A stretch of DNA of 44,125 nt, taken from assembly GCF_900114585.1 (NCBI RefSeq), contig NZ_FOTL01000019.1, positions 1 to 44,125 of the forward strand, in the 5' to 3' direction. This document shows positions 8,564-16,932 of this stretch, piece after piece. The stretch comes from Methanobrevibacter olleyae (GTDB lineage Archaea; Methanobacteriota; Methanobacteria; Methanobacteriales; Methanobacteriaceae). Both the position numbers and the translations under genes were made by a program. The notes beneath the pieces are model-generated. The model had not been told where the DNA came from, did no database searches, and was given only the letters and a program-made list of their open reading frames with translations. Each line of letters opens with the position of its first letter. Positions within the stretch are counted from its first letter, which is position 1.

Positions 8564-9043
8564 CTAAATACCGAATAAACTAGACATATTACTCATATTT
8601 GTTAAATTAGAAACTTGAGTTGTATTAAATGGATTTAATAAAACATTCATATCCATTTGTCCAGTTAATATTAAAACAGATATCATAAGCAAGTAAGCTA
8701 ATAAAACTAGTAATTGAACCAAACCATGTTTTTTAGCAACAGAATCATCTCTTGTTAATAGATAAATCGCAAAAACAAATCCTAAAAGTCCACCTAATAT
8801 TGCAAAAATATAACCTAAAATTATTGCAAGAGTATGTTTATTTTTAGGTTTATTAGGAATCTGATTAAAATCATCATTTTTTTGCCTAAATGCCCCATTT
8901 TCAAATGGAATCATAGATTTAACAGATAATAAATCAGAATTTTCCTCAGGTTTATACTCATCATAAATAGTTCCACAATATATGCAAAAATCTAAAGAAT
9001 CATCATTAATTTTACCACATTTAGGACACTGTATCCTTGTCAT
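8564..9043 (-). CDS. Zinc-ribbon membrane protein of unknown function
   Basis: The protein has 159 residues. The N-terminus carries a zinc ribbon, CPKCGKINDDSLDFCIYCG (two CxxC knuckles, residues 5-23). A charged linker and two hydrophobic segments follow (about 75-95 and 107-127). The tail is rich in Asn, Ser and Thr. Such proteins are common in Methanobrevibacter. Nothing here points to a substrate or pathway, and the nearest neighbours do not suggest one. Confidence 0.8.
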   Translation of the reverse strand: MTRIQCPKCGKINDDSLDFCIYCGTIYDEYKPEENSDLLSVKSMIPFENGAFRQKNDDFNQIPNKPKNKHTLAIILGYIFAILGGLLGFVFAIYLLTRDDSVAKKHGLVQLLVLLAYLLMISVLILTGQMDMNVLLNPFNTTQVSNLTNMSNMSSLFGI

Positions 9044-9339
9044 TATATCGCCATTTAAATTCCAGTTTATTAAATTTTAATTATTTAAAATTATGTCTCT
9101 ATTTAAGTCATTTATTAAAAACATTATTTTATAATTCAAAAGAATTTTATATTTTTTAAAAAAAATATAAAAATAGCCTTTCAAGAAATCTAAGATATAT
9201 AAAAAAATTTATTTTTATAATTAAAGATATTTATAAAAAATTTAGCATTAATACTAAACATCATAGTACAACTTTAGTTTTTATTTAATTTAAAGTTTTT
9301 TATTTAAATCCAATACTATCAAGTTAACGTTTTCAGATT

Positions 9340-9903
9340 TTAGAATCCTTGACTTTTGCTTGTTTTGCAATTTTTATTCCAATTTCTTTCTTTATCTCTT
9401 TCTGCATTTGTTCGTGCAGGTATTTTCGTTGCTACTAATTCTTTGTAGCCGATTTCCATTATTTCTTTTATTACTTTTTGTATTTCGTCTTGGTTGTCCG
9501 TTAGGAGTCTTGGCAGTTGATCTTTGATTTCTCCGATGAGTATGTTGATGTTGGAGTGGTATTCATAGGTGTATTTTGCTGTTTCTTTTGGTTTTCGTGT
9601 TATTTTTAGTTCTGCATCGTGTTTTATTCCTATTAGTAGGTTTAGTAGGAATATGTGGCTGTAGAAGTCTTGTTCGATTATGGTTCGTCTTCTTCCACTG
9701 AATTTTTCGATGTATAATTTGTTTTTTAATCTATCGTAATCTGTTTCTATTTTCCATCTTTCACCATATAATTGCTTTAATTCTTCTGATGTTGCAATTT
9801 CTTTTGGTAAATTGGTAAATAGTATTTCTGTTTCTCCAGTTTTTAATTTTACTTTAACTATTCTGACTTGGATGCTTTTTTGTTTTCTTGCGATTTTTTT
9901 CAA
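9340..9903 (-). CDS. IS4-like transposase, C-terminal part (second frame)
   Basis: The part has 187 residues and contains the IS4 YREK signature, YGERWKIETDYDRLK: Y-x2-R-x3-E-x6-K, where E is the third catalytic acid. It starts at a TTG (9903) that overlaps the TGA of the first frame, but reading upstream in this frame continues sensibly as FHDEELKKIARKQK. The two parts therefore belong to one protein interrupted by a -1 shift. Either programmed frameshifting joins them or an indel inactivated the gene. Confidence 0.85.
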   Translation of the reverse strand: MKKIARKQKSIQVRIVKVKLKTGETEILFTNLPKEIATSEELKQLYGERWKIETDYDRLKNKLYIEKFSGRRRTIIEQDFYSHIFLLNLLIGIKHDAELKITRKPKETAKYTYEYHSNINILIGEIKDQLPRLLTDNQDEIQKVIKEIMEIGYKELVATKIPARTNAERDKERNWNKNCKTSKSQGF

Positions 9904-10682
9904 TTCTTCGTCGTGAAATTTTTTATTTTTGCGTTATTTAAGTTTATGTCGAATGTATCATCGGTTTTCTTATCGTTGTCCATTTTTTGTTGTTGTTTTT
10001 TGAATGTGTTTGTTTTTCCACGGATTAAATAGTATGAATCCAATGTTTCTGTTTTTAACATGATTTCTGTGGAATTATAGTATCTATCATAACAGGTAAT
10101 TACGTTATTCATATTTATTTTGTTTTTCACATCATCTAAATGTCTTAATGCTAGTGTTATTTCGTCTACAGTTTGATTTTCAATTATTGATGATATTACG
10201 AAGTCCATTTTTGTATCTACTGTGCAGGAGATTCTTGCATTTGCAGCAAATGTTTCAACTGGATTGTCTGGTGGAACACCCATTTCTTCACGTGCTTGAG
10301 GATGATTCGGAATTTCAACATAAGATCCATCAATTGTAAAAACGTGAAATCCTTTAAAAGTTTCCATTTCTTTCACGTTGTTGTATATTTCTTCTATAAC
10401 TCCATCATTCATGTCTATATAGACTTTAGGGTTGATATATTGCATTCTATCGCAAACACCAGAACCAGTTATTTTCATAGAATAATCACCTGTTTGACTC
10501 CTTAAATACCTGTTAACTTCATTAAATTTTGTTTTCTTACGATTAAATAAAGGAAATTTAATTGCAGTTTCTAAACTCCATTTACCGTTACGAACAAAAG
10601 CATTATCACTTAATATATATTTTTCATCAACAAAGTTATTAAAATTTGCTAAAAAATTTGAAAACACATTTTCAAAAACCAT
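9900..10682 (-). CDS. IS4-like transposase, N-terminal part (first frame)
   Basis: The part has 260 residues from the ATG at 10682, chosen over a TTG 3 nt upstream because GGGTGAT is then well spaced. It carries the first catalytic Asp (FTIDGSYVEIPN, near residue 117) and the second (ITCYDRYYNS, near residue 196). The frame ends in TGA just after an A-rich AAATAAAAAATTT stretch, where a -1 shift would restore the rest of the enzyme. It acts on the inverted repeats at 9311 and 10932. Confidence 0.88.
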   Translation of the reverse strand: MVFENVFSNFLANFNNFVDEKYILSDNAFVRNGKWSLETAIKFPLFNRKKTKFNEVNRYLRSQTGDYSMKITGSGVCDRMQYINPKVYIDMNDGVIEEIYNNVKEMETFKGFHVFTIDGSYVEIPNHPQAREEMGVPPDNPVETFAANARISCTVDTKMDFVISSIIENQTVDEITLALRHLDDVKNKINMNNVITCYDRYYNSTEIMLKTETLDSYYLIRGKTNTFKKQQQKMDNDKKTDDTFDINLNNAKIKNFTTKN

Positions 10683-10932
10683 CAAAAATCACCCTAAAAA
10701 CAACAATTCTCAAATAAAAAACTAATATTATTAAATAATAATACTTTATAATTAATAATATATAATATTAACTATATATAATACTTAAAAATAGATATGA
10801 ATAAATTAACACTTAATAAAATAAAATTAAAATAATAACACGCTGATATAAGTAAAATAAACAAAAATTAACAAAATAAAAATAAAAATAAAAATTAAAA
10901 ATCAGAAAAAATCTCTTAACTTGATAGTACTG

Positions 10933-11100
10933 ATTTAAATCAAATAAACTCACATCAAAAGTATAGGTATTATCCTTAGACAGATTGATTCTGACTTTAG
11001 AAGAGTCATTCTCATAATTGCCCTCTTGTAGATTTCATCCTTAAATCCTATTTAAATAGCTTTACCCTTTAAAATATAGCTTGCTATCTTTAATAGTATC
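10933..11100 (-). pseudogene. Relic coding sequence split by the insertion sequence
   Basis: On the minus strand, codons run into the target site as SKDNTYTFDVSLFDLN (GAT TTA AAT is the duplicated site). On the other side of the element the same frame continues as DLNKKL and a stop at 9290-9292. Excision of the element would therefore restore a protein end. Upstream of 11030 the frame already holds several stops, so the gene was probably dead or frameshifted. The family is unknown. Confidence 0.45.
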
Positions 11101-11288
11101 AATAATCAAAAATAGCTAAAAAATAAGAAATATAAACAAACAGGCTTTTAAATTAGATTATAGAAACCCATTATTTAAGTTATTAGAATAACTTGACCTG
11201 ATAAGTTTATTATATCAAATAGATAATAAAAAATTAGTTAAATTTTAAAACTAATATTAAGTATGCAAAATAAATAATAAAAAATCAA
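11101..11288. other. Non-coding spacer
   Basis: AT-rich sequence between the relic frame and the end of the epimerase gene. No RNA gene or convincing frame was seen. Confidence 0.5.
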
Positions 11289-12284
11289 TTAAAATTCTGC
11301 ATCTCTTTCGATATTTTCCCAGTTATCGCTAAACCAATTATAAACTTCTTCTAAGCCATCATCAAAAGATACAGTAGGTTTATAAGCAAGAATATCCTTT
11401 GCTTTATCAATAGAAGACAATAATTGAGTTTTAGCATCCCAATTTCTTCTTGCTACATAAGCAATGCCCTTTTCATTGCCAGTTAATTCATTAACTTTAT
11501 TTGCCATATCAATAACTCTATGATCTTTACCAGAACCAAGATTTATCGCTTCACCAATAGCTTCTTCTTCAATACCCATTGATAAAAGACCATTTACAAT
11601 ATCACCAACAAAAGTCCAATCCCTTGTTTCAGTTCCATCACCTGTAATTGGTAATGCTTGTTTAGTCATAGACCAGTAGAAAAAGTTAGGAATTACATTT
11701 CTGTATTTACCTGGAACTTCCCCAGGACCAAATACATTAAAGAATCTTGCATTTACAATAGGCATATCATATAAATTATGGAAGTAATTGGTATATAATT
11801 CACCAAGTAATTTTGTAACTTGATAAGGTGTGTGTAATGAAATAGAAATATCATGTTCTTCAAAAGGCATTTTAGAATCAAGGCCATACACTCCACAACC
11901 AGAAGATGAATATACAAAACGTTCTACTCCAGTGAGCTGAGCATACTGAAGCACTTTTAATATTCCAATACCATTAACCATTAAATCAGTTTCAGGATTA
12001 TCAACACTATTTTGATTTGCAAAGTGTGCAGCTAAATGAAATACATAATCTGGTTTCATTTTAAATACACGTTTAAGCTCTTCATCATCTAGGATATCTC
12101 CTTGAATAAGCTCAACATTTTCATTTGTAGGTACATTCCATTCATAAGCAGAAGACATATTGTCAAGTATTATTACCTTTTCTGCACCAAGTTCTGCTAA
12201 TTTTCTAGTTAAATTACTACCAACACAACCTGCTCCACCAGTTACTAAAATAGTTTTATCTTGATATTCATTATATTTAGACAT
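11289..12284 (-). CDS. NAD-dependent epimerase/dehydratase (sugar nucleotide, extended SDR)
   Basis: The protein has 331 residues. The N-terminal Rossmann motif is GGAGCVGSN (near residue 16). The catalytic Ser region is YSSSGCGVYG and the YxxxK pair is in PYQVTKLLGE (near residue 155), followed by FNVFGPGEVPGKYRN. This fits UDP-glucose 4-epimerase or dTDP-glucose 4,6-dehydratase relatives acting on nucleotide sugars for surface polysaccharide or glycoprotein. The exact substrate cannot be read from sequence. It shares the family with the gene at 29850 but is not closely similar. GTGAT precedes the ATG. Confidence 0.85.
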   Translation of the reverse strand: MSKYNEYQDKTILVTGGAGCVGSNLTRKLAELGAEKVIILDNMSSAYEWNVPTNENVELIQGDILDDEELKRVFKMKPDYVFHLAAHFANQNSVDNPETDLMVNGIGILKVLQYAQLTGVERFVYSSSGCGVYGLDSKMPFEEHDISISLHTPYQVTKLLGELYTNYFHNLYDMPIVNARFFNVFGPGEVPGKYRNVIPNFFYWSMTKQALPITGDGTETRDWTFVGDIVNGLLSMGIEEEAIGEAINLGSGKDHRVIDMANKVNELTGNEKGIAYVARRNWDAKTQLLSSIDKAKDILAYKPTVSFDDGLEEVYNWFSDNWENIERDAEF

Positions 12285-12448
12285 AAAATCACTTTAAATA
12301 GTTAATAAATAGTTGAAAATTAATTAAAAAATTATTTTAATTGTTTATATGTTATAAGGTATGTTTTTATTATTAATAAAATTAATTAAAAAAAGAACAA
12401 CTACACTAAAATAATTAATAAAAAAGACAATATAGTAGAATAATAAAG

Positions 12449-12722
12449 AAGCTTTTTTATAAAGGCCATCAATTTCCAGTTTGTGCAAGATTTAAAGGAT
12501 TTTATATTAGTGGAATAACTAGTATATTTCTTTTAAAATTCTATCCAGTTCCTTATACTTTAACAGCATTAATCATAGGAATAAACATATTAATACATTG
12601 TACAATTGATGGATTTAGTTAATTATTTGAAATGAGAGAAAGTAATAATATTCTTATACTAATTACAGGGCTTCTTGGAGGATTAGTTTAATTCTAATCT
12701 ATGAAATCATGATAAATTTTTT
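12449..12722 (+). pseudogene. Broken DUF2085-type membrane protein gene
   Basis: One frame reads FYKGHQFPVCARFKGFYISG, the conserved start of DUF2085 membrane proteins (in which CARCTG is usual; Cys is replaced by Phe here). Two hydrophobic segments follow. An in-frame TAA at 12620 interrupts GFS-LFEMRES. After GLLGGL near 12690 a frameshift leads to ILIYEIMINF. The 5' end is missing. It is a clear relic on the strand opposite its neighbours. Confidence 0.6.
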
Positions 12723-12789
12723 CTATTAAATTTTCTCTAATAAAACAAAGATATAGCTTAAAAATGTAGAATAAGTAAAAAAAGATTAA

Positions 12790-12893
12790 AAATTAAAAAA
12801 GTAAAGAATTATAAATATTTAAAATAAAAAAAGGAGAAATTAAAAAAGTAAAAAATTACAAAATATTTAAAATAAAAAAAGGAGAAATTAAAA
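12790..12893. repeat. Tandem repeat (about 48 bp, two copies) after the CBS-protein gene
   Basis: Two copies of an A-rich unit ending in TTTAAAATAAAAAAAGGAGA occur just downstream of the stop of the minus-strand CBS-domain gene. Confidence 0.75.
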
Positions 12894-12914
12894 AACCTAA
12901 AGAGATTTAAAATA

Positions 12915-13550
12915 TTAACGTCTTGCACGACCTACTTTACGTGCAATTACAATTTCTCCAACTGAAATAAGACCTGCAAAGAACTTTTCAAGTCCGCCAG
13001 TTGCCCAAATAGCTTCACCAAAAGTAGATTTTTGAATATTTTTCTCATATTCTTCAGCAGTAATTTTAACACCAGTAGTTCTTGTACTAATTTTAGCAGA
13101 AGCTTCCATTAATTCATCCCAGCTAACTCCTCTAAGTTCTTTTTCCATAGCTTTATAAATCTTACTTACTTTAATATCATATAAAGAAGACATTGAATCA
13201 ACAACATCTACAGATCTACTTACACCAATTACTTGATTATCATCATTTATAATAGGAACACTAATTAACTTATGTTTTGAAATTTCAATAACCGTATTCT
13301 TTGCTGCTTCATCCTCTTTTATAGATAAAATATTTTCAACAGGATCCATTACTTCAGAAATTAATGTTTTACCTTCACGTAAACCTTTTGTAATATTAAA
13401 TGATGTAATCCAGCCTTCTAATTTCATATTTTCATCTAAAACAGGAGCAGTAAATCTTTTAGACTCTTCCATTTTTATAGAAACTTTTTCTATTGAATCA
13501 TCTTTTGATACATAAATAAATTCTTTATCCATCATCTCTTTAGCTTTCAT
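12915..13550 (-). CDS. CBS-domain protein at the end of the eha cluster
   Basis: The protein has 211 residues from the ATG at 13550; a GTG 9 nt upstream is too close to the GGAG site. Two CBS modules are seen in tandem: MKAKEMMDKEFIYVSKDDSI (about 1-60), then ISEVMDPVENILSIKEDEAA (about 65-125) ending in GVSRSVDVVDSM. A C-terminal region of about 75 residues has no recognised fold. CBS pairs often bind adenosyl nucleotides, so an energy-sensing role is possible. It follows the polyferredoxin gene by 85 bp on the same strand. Confidence 0.8.
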   Translation of the reverse strand: MKAKEMMDKEFIYVSKDDSIEKVSIKMEESKRFTAPVLDENMKLEGWITSFNITKGLREGKTLISEVMDPVENILSIKEDEAAKNTVIEISKHKLISVPIINDDNQVIGVSRSVDVVDSMSSLYDIKVSKIYKAMEKELRGVSWDELMEASAKISTRTTGVKITAEEYEKNIQKSTFGEAIWATGGLEKFFAGLISVGEIVIARKVGRARR

Positions 13551-13635
13551 TTTAAACACTTCTCCATTAAATAGATTATAAAAATCTGTAAGTATTATAT
13601 TAAAATTTTATAATGTTTTTACTGCATTATAATTG

Positions 13636-14463
13636 TTATTCATCTAGTACTAAATTTAAAGCACCTACAGGGCACCTGCTACTGCATTCTTTACATCTAA
13701 TACATTTATCATTATCTAAAATAACCTCACCATCAACTACTTTAATAGCTTCAACAGGACAGTTATCTTCACATAATTCACATCCTACACAAATATCTTG
13801 ATTGACATCGATATGACTGTATATTACTACAGGACCTAAGTCTCTTTTAAGACTAATAGCTCCTTGAATACATAAATTAACACAAGATCCGCAACCACAA
13901 CAACGGTCTTTATCAATATATGAATACATATGTCCATCTTCAGAATCAATAGCTCCAATTTCTGGACATTTCTCGCCATGTGCTTCAATAAATTCTTTAT
14001 TCCTAAGAGAAATTGCATTAGTTGGACAATATTTTAAACAAGACCCACAACCAACACAGACTTCACGATTTATAGAAATATCTTCCATTTTAAGATTTCT
14101 ATGGGGAACTTTTGCTTCATTTAATGTATATTCAACTGAATCATCTTTTTTAATAATAACTTCTGCATCCCATACATAAATACATGAAACAGGACAAGTT
14201 TGAGCACAAATTTCACATTGTACACAACCTTCACCTATTTTAGCTCTTTTAAGCCAAGTAGAAGAACTGATTACATTTATAGGACATTCTTCAACACAAA
14301 GATTACATCTAACACAACGAGATGAGATAGTTATAAGTTTTTCTTCATCTTTGAAATTATGAATATCTACACTAAAATCTTCAATATCTTCATCTAAATC
14401 TACAGATTTAAGAGTGATTTCCCTCTCTAAAGTTTCAATCTGCTTTTTTAGTTTAATTTCCAT
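13636..14463 (-). CDS. Polyferredoxin, 6x[4Fe-4S], in the eha cluster
   Basis: The protein has 275 residues. After a charged N-terminus of about 45 residues there are six CxxCxxCxxxC motifs: CVRCNLCVEEC, CVQCEICAQTC, CVGCGSCLKYC, CCGCGSCVNLC, CVGCELCEDNC and CIRCKECSSRC. Five are followed by Pro and the fourth by Ile. This is enough for six [4Fe-4S] clusters, suited to multi-electron transfer. Its place behind the Eha operon suggests a redox partner of the hydrogenase or of the formate/formyl-methanofuran system; the partner is not shown. Confidence 0.88.
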   Translation of the reverse strand: MEIKLKKQIETLEREITLKSVDLDEDIEDFSVDIHNFKDEEKLITISSRCVRCNLCVEECPINVISSSTWLKRAKIGEGCVQCEICAQTCPVSCIYVWDAEVIIKKDDSVEYTLNEAKVPHRNLKMEDISINREVCVGCGSCLKYCPTNAISLRNKEFIEAHGEKCPEIGAIDSEDGHMYSYIDKDRCCGCGSCVNLCIQGAISLKRDLGPVVIYSHIDVNQDICVGCELCEDNCPVEAIKVVDGEVILDNDKCIRCKECSSRCPVGALNLVLDE

Positions 14464-14566
14464 AGTAATTCCCCATTAGATAAAGTTAATTTTTAATCCA
14501 TTAAATCAACTAGTTTTTTTACAAAACATCAACATATAATTATATCTTTTAAATAATTTAAATAAT

Positions 14567-14735
14567 TTATTATAATTTTCTTTTATTAAACATAATTCAA
14601 TATTATTAAATTCTAAATAAATTATTATAATTTTCTTTTATTAAGCAGAATATTTTAGATTATATCAATCAAATAAATTATTATAATTTTCTTTTATTAA
14701 GCAGAATATTTTAGATTATATCAATCAAATAATCT
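14567..14735. repeat. 56-bp tandem repeat upstream of the polyferredoxin gene
   Basis: Two near-exact 56-bp copies and one diverged copy contain TTATAATTTTCTTTTATTAA; two of them continue with GCAGAATATTTTAGATTATA. They fill the gap between the kinase stop and the polyferredoxin start (311 bp). No reading frame is seen there. Confidence 0.85.
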
Positions 14736-14774
14736 AATACCTCATTCTAAAATATTAAATCATCTTTTAATTTA

Positions 14775-15809
14775 TTACAATGACTCCAAAAATTCTTCCA
14801 GTTCTTCTAAACTAGGTAGTCCGGAAATTCCAATCGATTGAACAGAACGAGAAGCTACCCAGTTAGCAATTGTACAAGATTTAGCTAAGTCATAGCCTTT
14901 AAGATAAGAGTATAAGAAACCAGAGTTAAAGGAATCTCCTGCTGCAGTTGTATCTACTGCTTCACATTTAAAGGCAGGTATTTTAACCTCTTCATCCTCT
15001 TTATTTATTGCATAAACGCCATTATCTCCTCTTTTAACAACAACAGTATCAATACCATCATCCCGAACCAAAATAGCTAAATCTCTAAAACTCAATTCTT
15101 TATCATTAGAATGATTTAATTTATTTTTATAATAGCCTTCAAAGAGCAATTTAAGTTCATTTTCATTAATAAGTAAAATATTAGTTCTCTCAAGGATTTC
15201 TTTAAGTTCATCTACTCCCTTTTTAACATATAAGATTCCAGGGTCAAAACTTAAAAGAATTTCATCATTTAATATTTTTAATAATTCTTTTTGAGCATTA
15301 AATGAATCTCCAACAAAGGAAGTATAATGAAGTATTTTACAACTATTGACATTTAATGGATTAATTTCATCAATAGTTATCTCATCATTTACACCAGGAT
15401 CAACATAAAGTGCCCTATCTCCCTTATTAGAAACAAATCCTAAAACCTTACCAGAATTACCCTCATCAGAATATATTAAATTTGTAAGGTAAACATTATT
15501 AATCATTAAATTATACTCTAAAAGATCTCCTTCATCATCATTAGCTATTTTACCTATATAAGATGTAGAACATCCAAGTTTTGAAAGACCAATAATTGTA
15601 TTAGCTGCTGAACCACCAGGAGATTCTTCTTCACCTTTAATAAAACTTTCTCCATCAATTTCTGCAATATGTGCTACATGATAAAGCTTATCTACATTTA
15701 ACGCACCAAAGCCTATAACATCAACATTAATAGCATCATAAACTATTTCATCTACACCTAAATCTTCAGCAGTAATATTATGTGATGATTTTAAATTATT
15801 TTCTTCCAT
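14775..15809 (-). CDS. PfkB-family (ribokinase-like) sugar/nucleoside kinase in the eha cluster
   Basis: The protein has 344 residues. Features of the family are GFGALNVDKLYHV (near residue 33), GGSAANTIIGLSKLG (near 66) and the C-terminal signature DTTAAGDSFNSGF (near 289), with the catalytic Asp in AAGD. An N-terminal extension of about 30 residues precedes the fold. The substrate is unknown. It follows the formyltransferase gene by 22 bp, so the two are probably cotranslated. A kinase of this type occupies the same place in the eha cluster of Methanothermobacter, where the trailing hydrophilic genes were counted in the operon. Confidence 0.85.
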   Translation of the reverse strand: MEENNLKSSHNITAEDLGVDEIVYDAINVDVIGFGALNVDKLYHVAHIAEIDGESFIKGEEESPGGSAANTIIGLSKLGCSTSYIGKIANDDEGDLLEYNLMINNVYLTNLIYSDEGNSGKVLGFVSNKGDRALYVDPGVNDEITIDEINPLNVNSCKILHYTSFVGDSFNAQKELLKILNDEILLSFDPGILYVKKGVDELKEILERTNILLINENELKLLFEGYYKNKLNHSNDKELSFRDLAILVRDDGIDTVVVKRGDNGVYAINKEDEEVKIPAFKCEAVDTTAAGDSFNSGFLYSYLKGYDLAKSCTIANWVASRSVQSIGISGLPSLEELEEFLESL

Positions 15810-15831
15810 TTAAGTCACATCTTATAAAGAA

Positions 15832-16722
15832 TTATTCTCTCAAAATATCTAATAAATTAGTTTTATGTTCACCTAATTGACCTTCGAAGTTACCTGCAGA
15901 TATTCTTTCTACACCCTCTATATCAATTATAGCATCAATAGCTTCTTTAATAGCTAAATTCATTGACTTCTCATCAGTTGCATTTAATACAATTTCTGGA
16001 ATATAATTAATGCCTTTAGGAACTTTTGACTCAACACCAAGTTTTTCTTTTAAAGAAGGGCAATAAGGGTGATTGGTACTTGGGCCAATCTCAGGAAAAC
16101 TAGTTTCAGGTTTACTTGCAGCAGAACAAATACCAAATGGAGTACAAACCCCATCAATTTCCATTATAGTATCAATAATTATCCTACCTGCTTTTAAAAC
16201 AGCTTCTTTAGTAGAACACATATACCAAAAGTTTCCACCCATAATACCTTTTGCATAAGATAATTCAGATTCTATTTGAAAATCAGGAACTGCAATAGGA
16301 ACATTAATCATTTTTCGACCGTATTTTTCAATTTCCCATTCATAACCATCCCCACAATGACCTACACTATCCATCATAGGAATTGAACCAACTGGATTTT
16401 CAGTTATACTAAATACTCTTGTAAATGGTTTTACAAGAATATCTTGACGAATTCTATAGGATAACTCTTTTTCAAACTTCTCTAAATCATCTGTTAACCA
16501 AAATTGAACAATTGCCCCCGGTCTGCCATCAGGAGTTTTATCTCCGCTAAGAAATGATTCTACACCTGCTTCTACCCTACCAATAACAGCACTTGGTGTA
16601 GCTGTAGCATCATAAGCTGCTTCTTTTACAGTTAATTCATCTTCTGCTGTAATTAATGCTCTTATATACATTCCATCAAATGATTCAAAGAATGTATCTT
16701 CAACTTTATCATAATTTACCAT
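15832..16722 (-). CDS. ftr: Formylmethanofuran:tetrahydromethanopterin formyltransferase (second-copy type, eha-linked)
   Basis: The 296 residues match the Ftr family length. Family hallmarks are [20 protein letters not shown] near residue 48, the block [20 protein letters not shown], and [14 protein letters not shown]. Ftr moves the formyl group from formylmethanofuran to tetrahydromethanopterin, the second step of CO2 reduction to methane. Methanobacteriales carry a paralogue linked to eha, and this appears to be that copy; it may or may not be catalytically equivalent to the main Ftr. The gene sits between the EhaR-like gene and the kinase. Confidence 0.88.
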   Translation of the reverse strand: MVNYDKVEDTFFESFDGMYIRALITAEDELTVKEAAYDATATPSAVIGRVEAGVESFLSGDKTPDGRPGAIVQFWLTDDLEKFEKELSYRIRQDILVKPFTRVFSITENPVGSIPMMDSVGHCGDGYEWEIEKYGRKMINVPIAVPDFQIESELSYAKGIMGGNFWYMCSTKEAVLKAGRIIIDTIMEIDGVCTPFGICSAASKPETSFPEIGPSTNHPYCPSLKEKLGVESKVPKGINYIPEIVLNATDEKSMNLAIKEAIDAIIDIEGVERISAGNFEGQLGEHKTNLLDILRE

Positions 16723-16740
16723 AATCTCATCTCAATAATT

Positions 16741-16915
16741 AAATATATTGAATAAAGCCTGAATTAATCTAAAAACTATATAAACTAATCTAAAAATTAA
16801 TATAAATTAATCTAGAAATTATATGAACTAATCTAAAAATTAATATAAATTAATCTAGAAATTATATGAACTAATCTAAAAATTAATATAAATTAATCTA
16901 AAAATAATATAAATA
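16741..16915. repeat. 43-bp tandem repeat between ftr and ehaR
   Basis: Units containing TAATCTAAAAATTAATATAA and then TAATCTAGAAATTATATGAA alternate with a 43-bp period for about four copies, filling the gap downstream of the EhaR-like gene. Confidence 0.85.
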
Positions 16916-16932
16916 GATTAAATTAATCAATA

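Larger units (their letters stand above)
9311..10932 (-). mobile_element. IS4-like insertion sequence with intact ends (1622 bp)
   Basis: The left end is CAATACTATCAAGTTAA (9311-9327). The right end, read as reverse complement, is CAGTACTATCAAGTTAA (10916-10932); 16 of 17 bases match. The element is bounded by a 9-bp direct target duplication, a size used by IS4-type elements. It encodes a DDE transposase split into two frames. About 230 bp between the transposase start and the right end has no frame. The perfect duplication and ends suggest recent insertion. Confidence 0.92.
9302..10941. repeat. 9-bp target-site duplication flanking the insertion sequence
   Basis: ATTTAAATC occurs at 9302-9310 immediately left of the element and at 10933-10941 immediately right of it. 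The first eight bases are palindromic, but the ninth (C) makes this a direct repeat. Confidence 0.85.

Noticed and set aside
13836-14018. Minus-strand frame inside the polyferredoxin gene
   Set aside because: It is an out-of-frame shadow of a gene with six clear iron-sulfur motifs.
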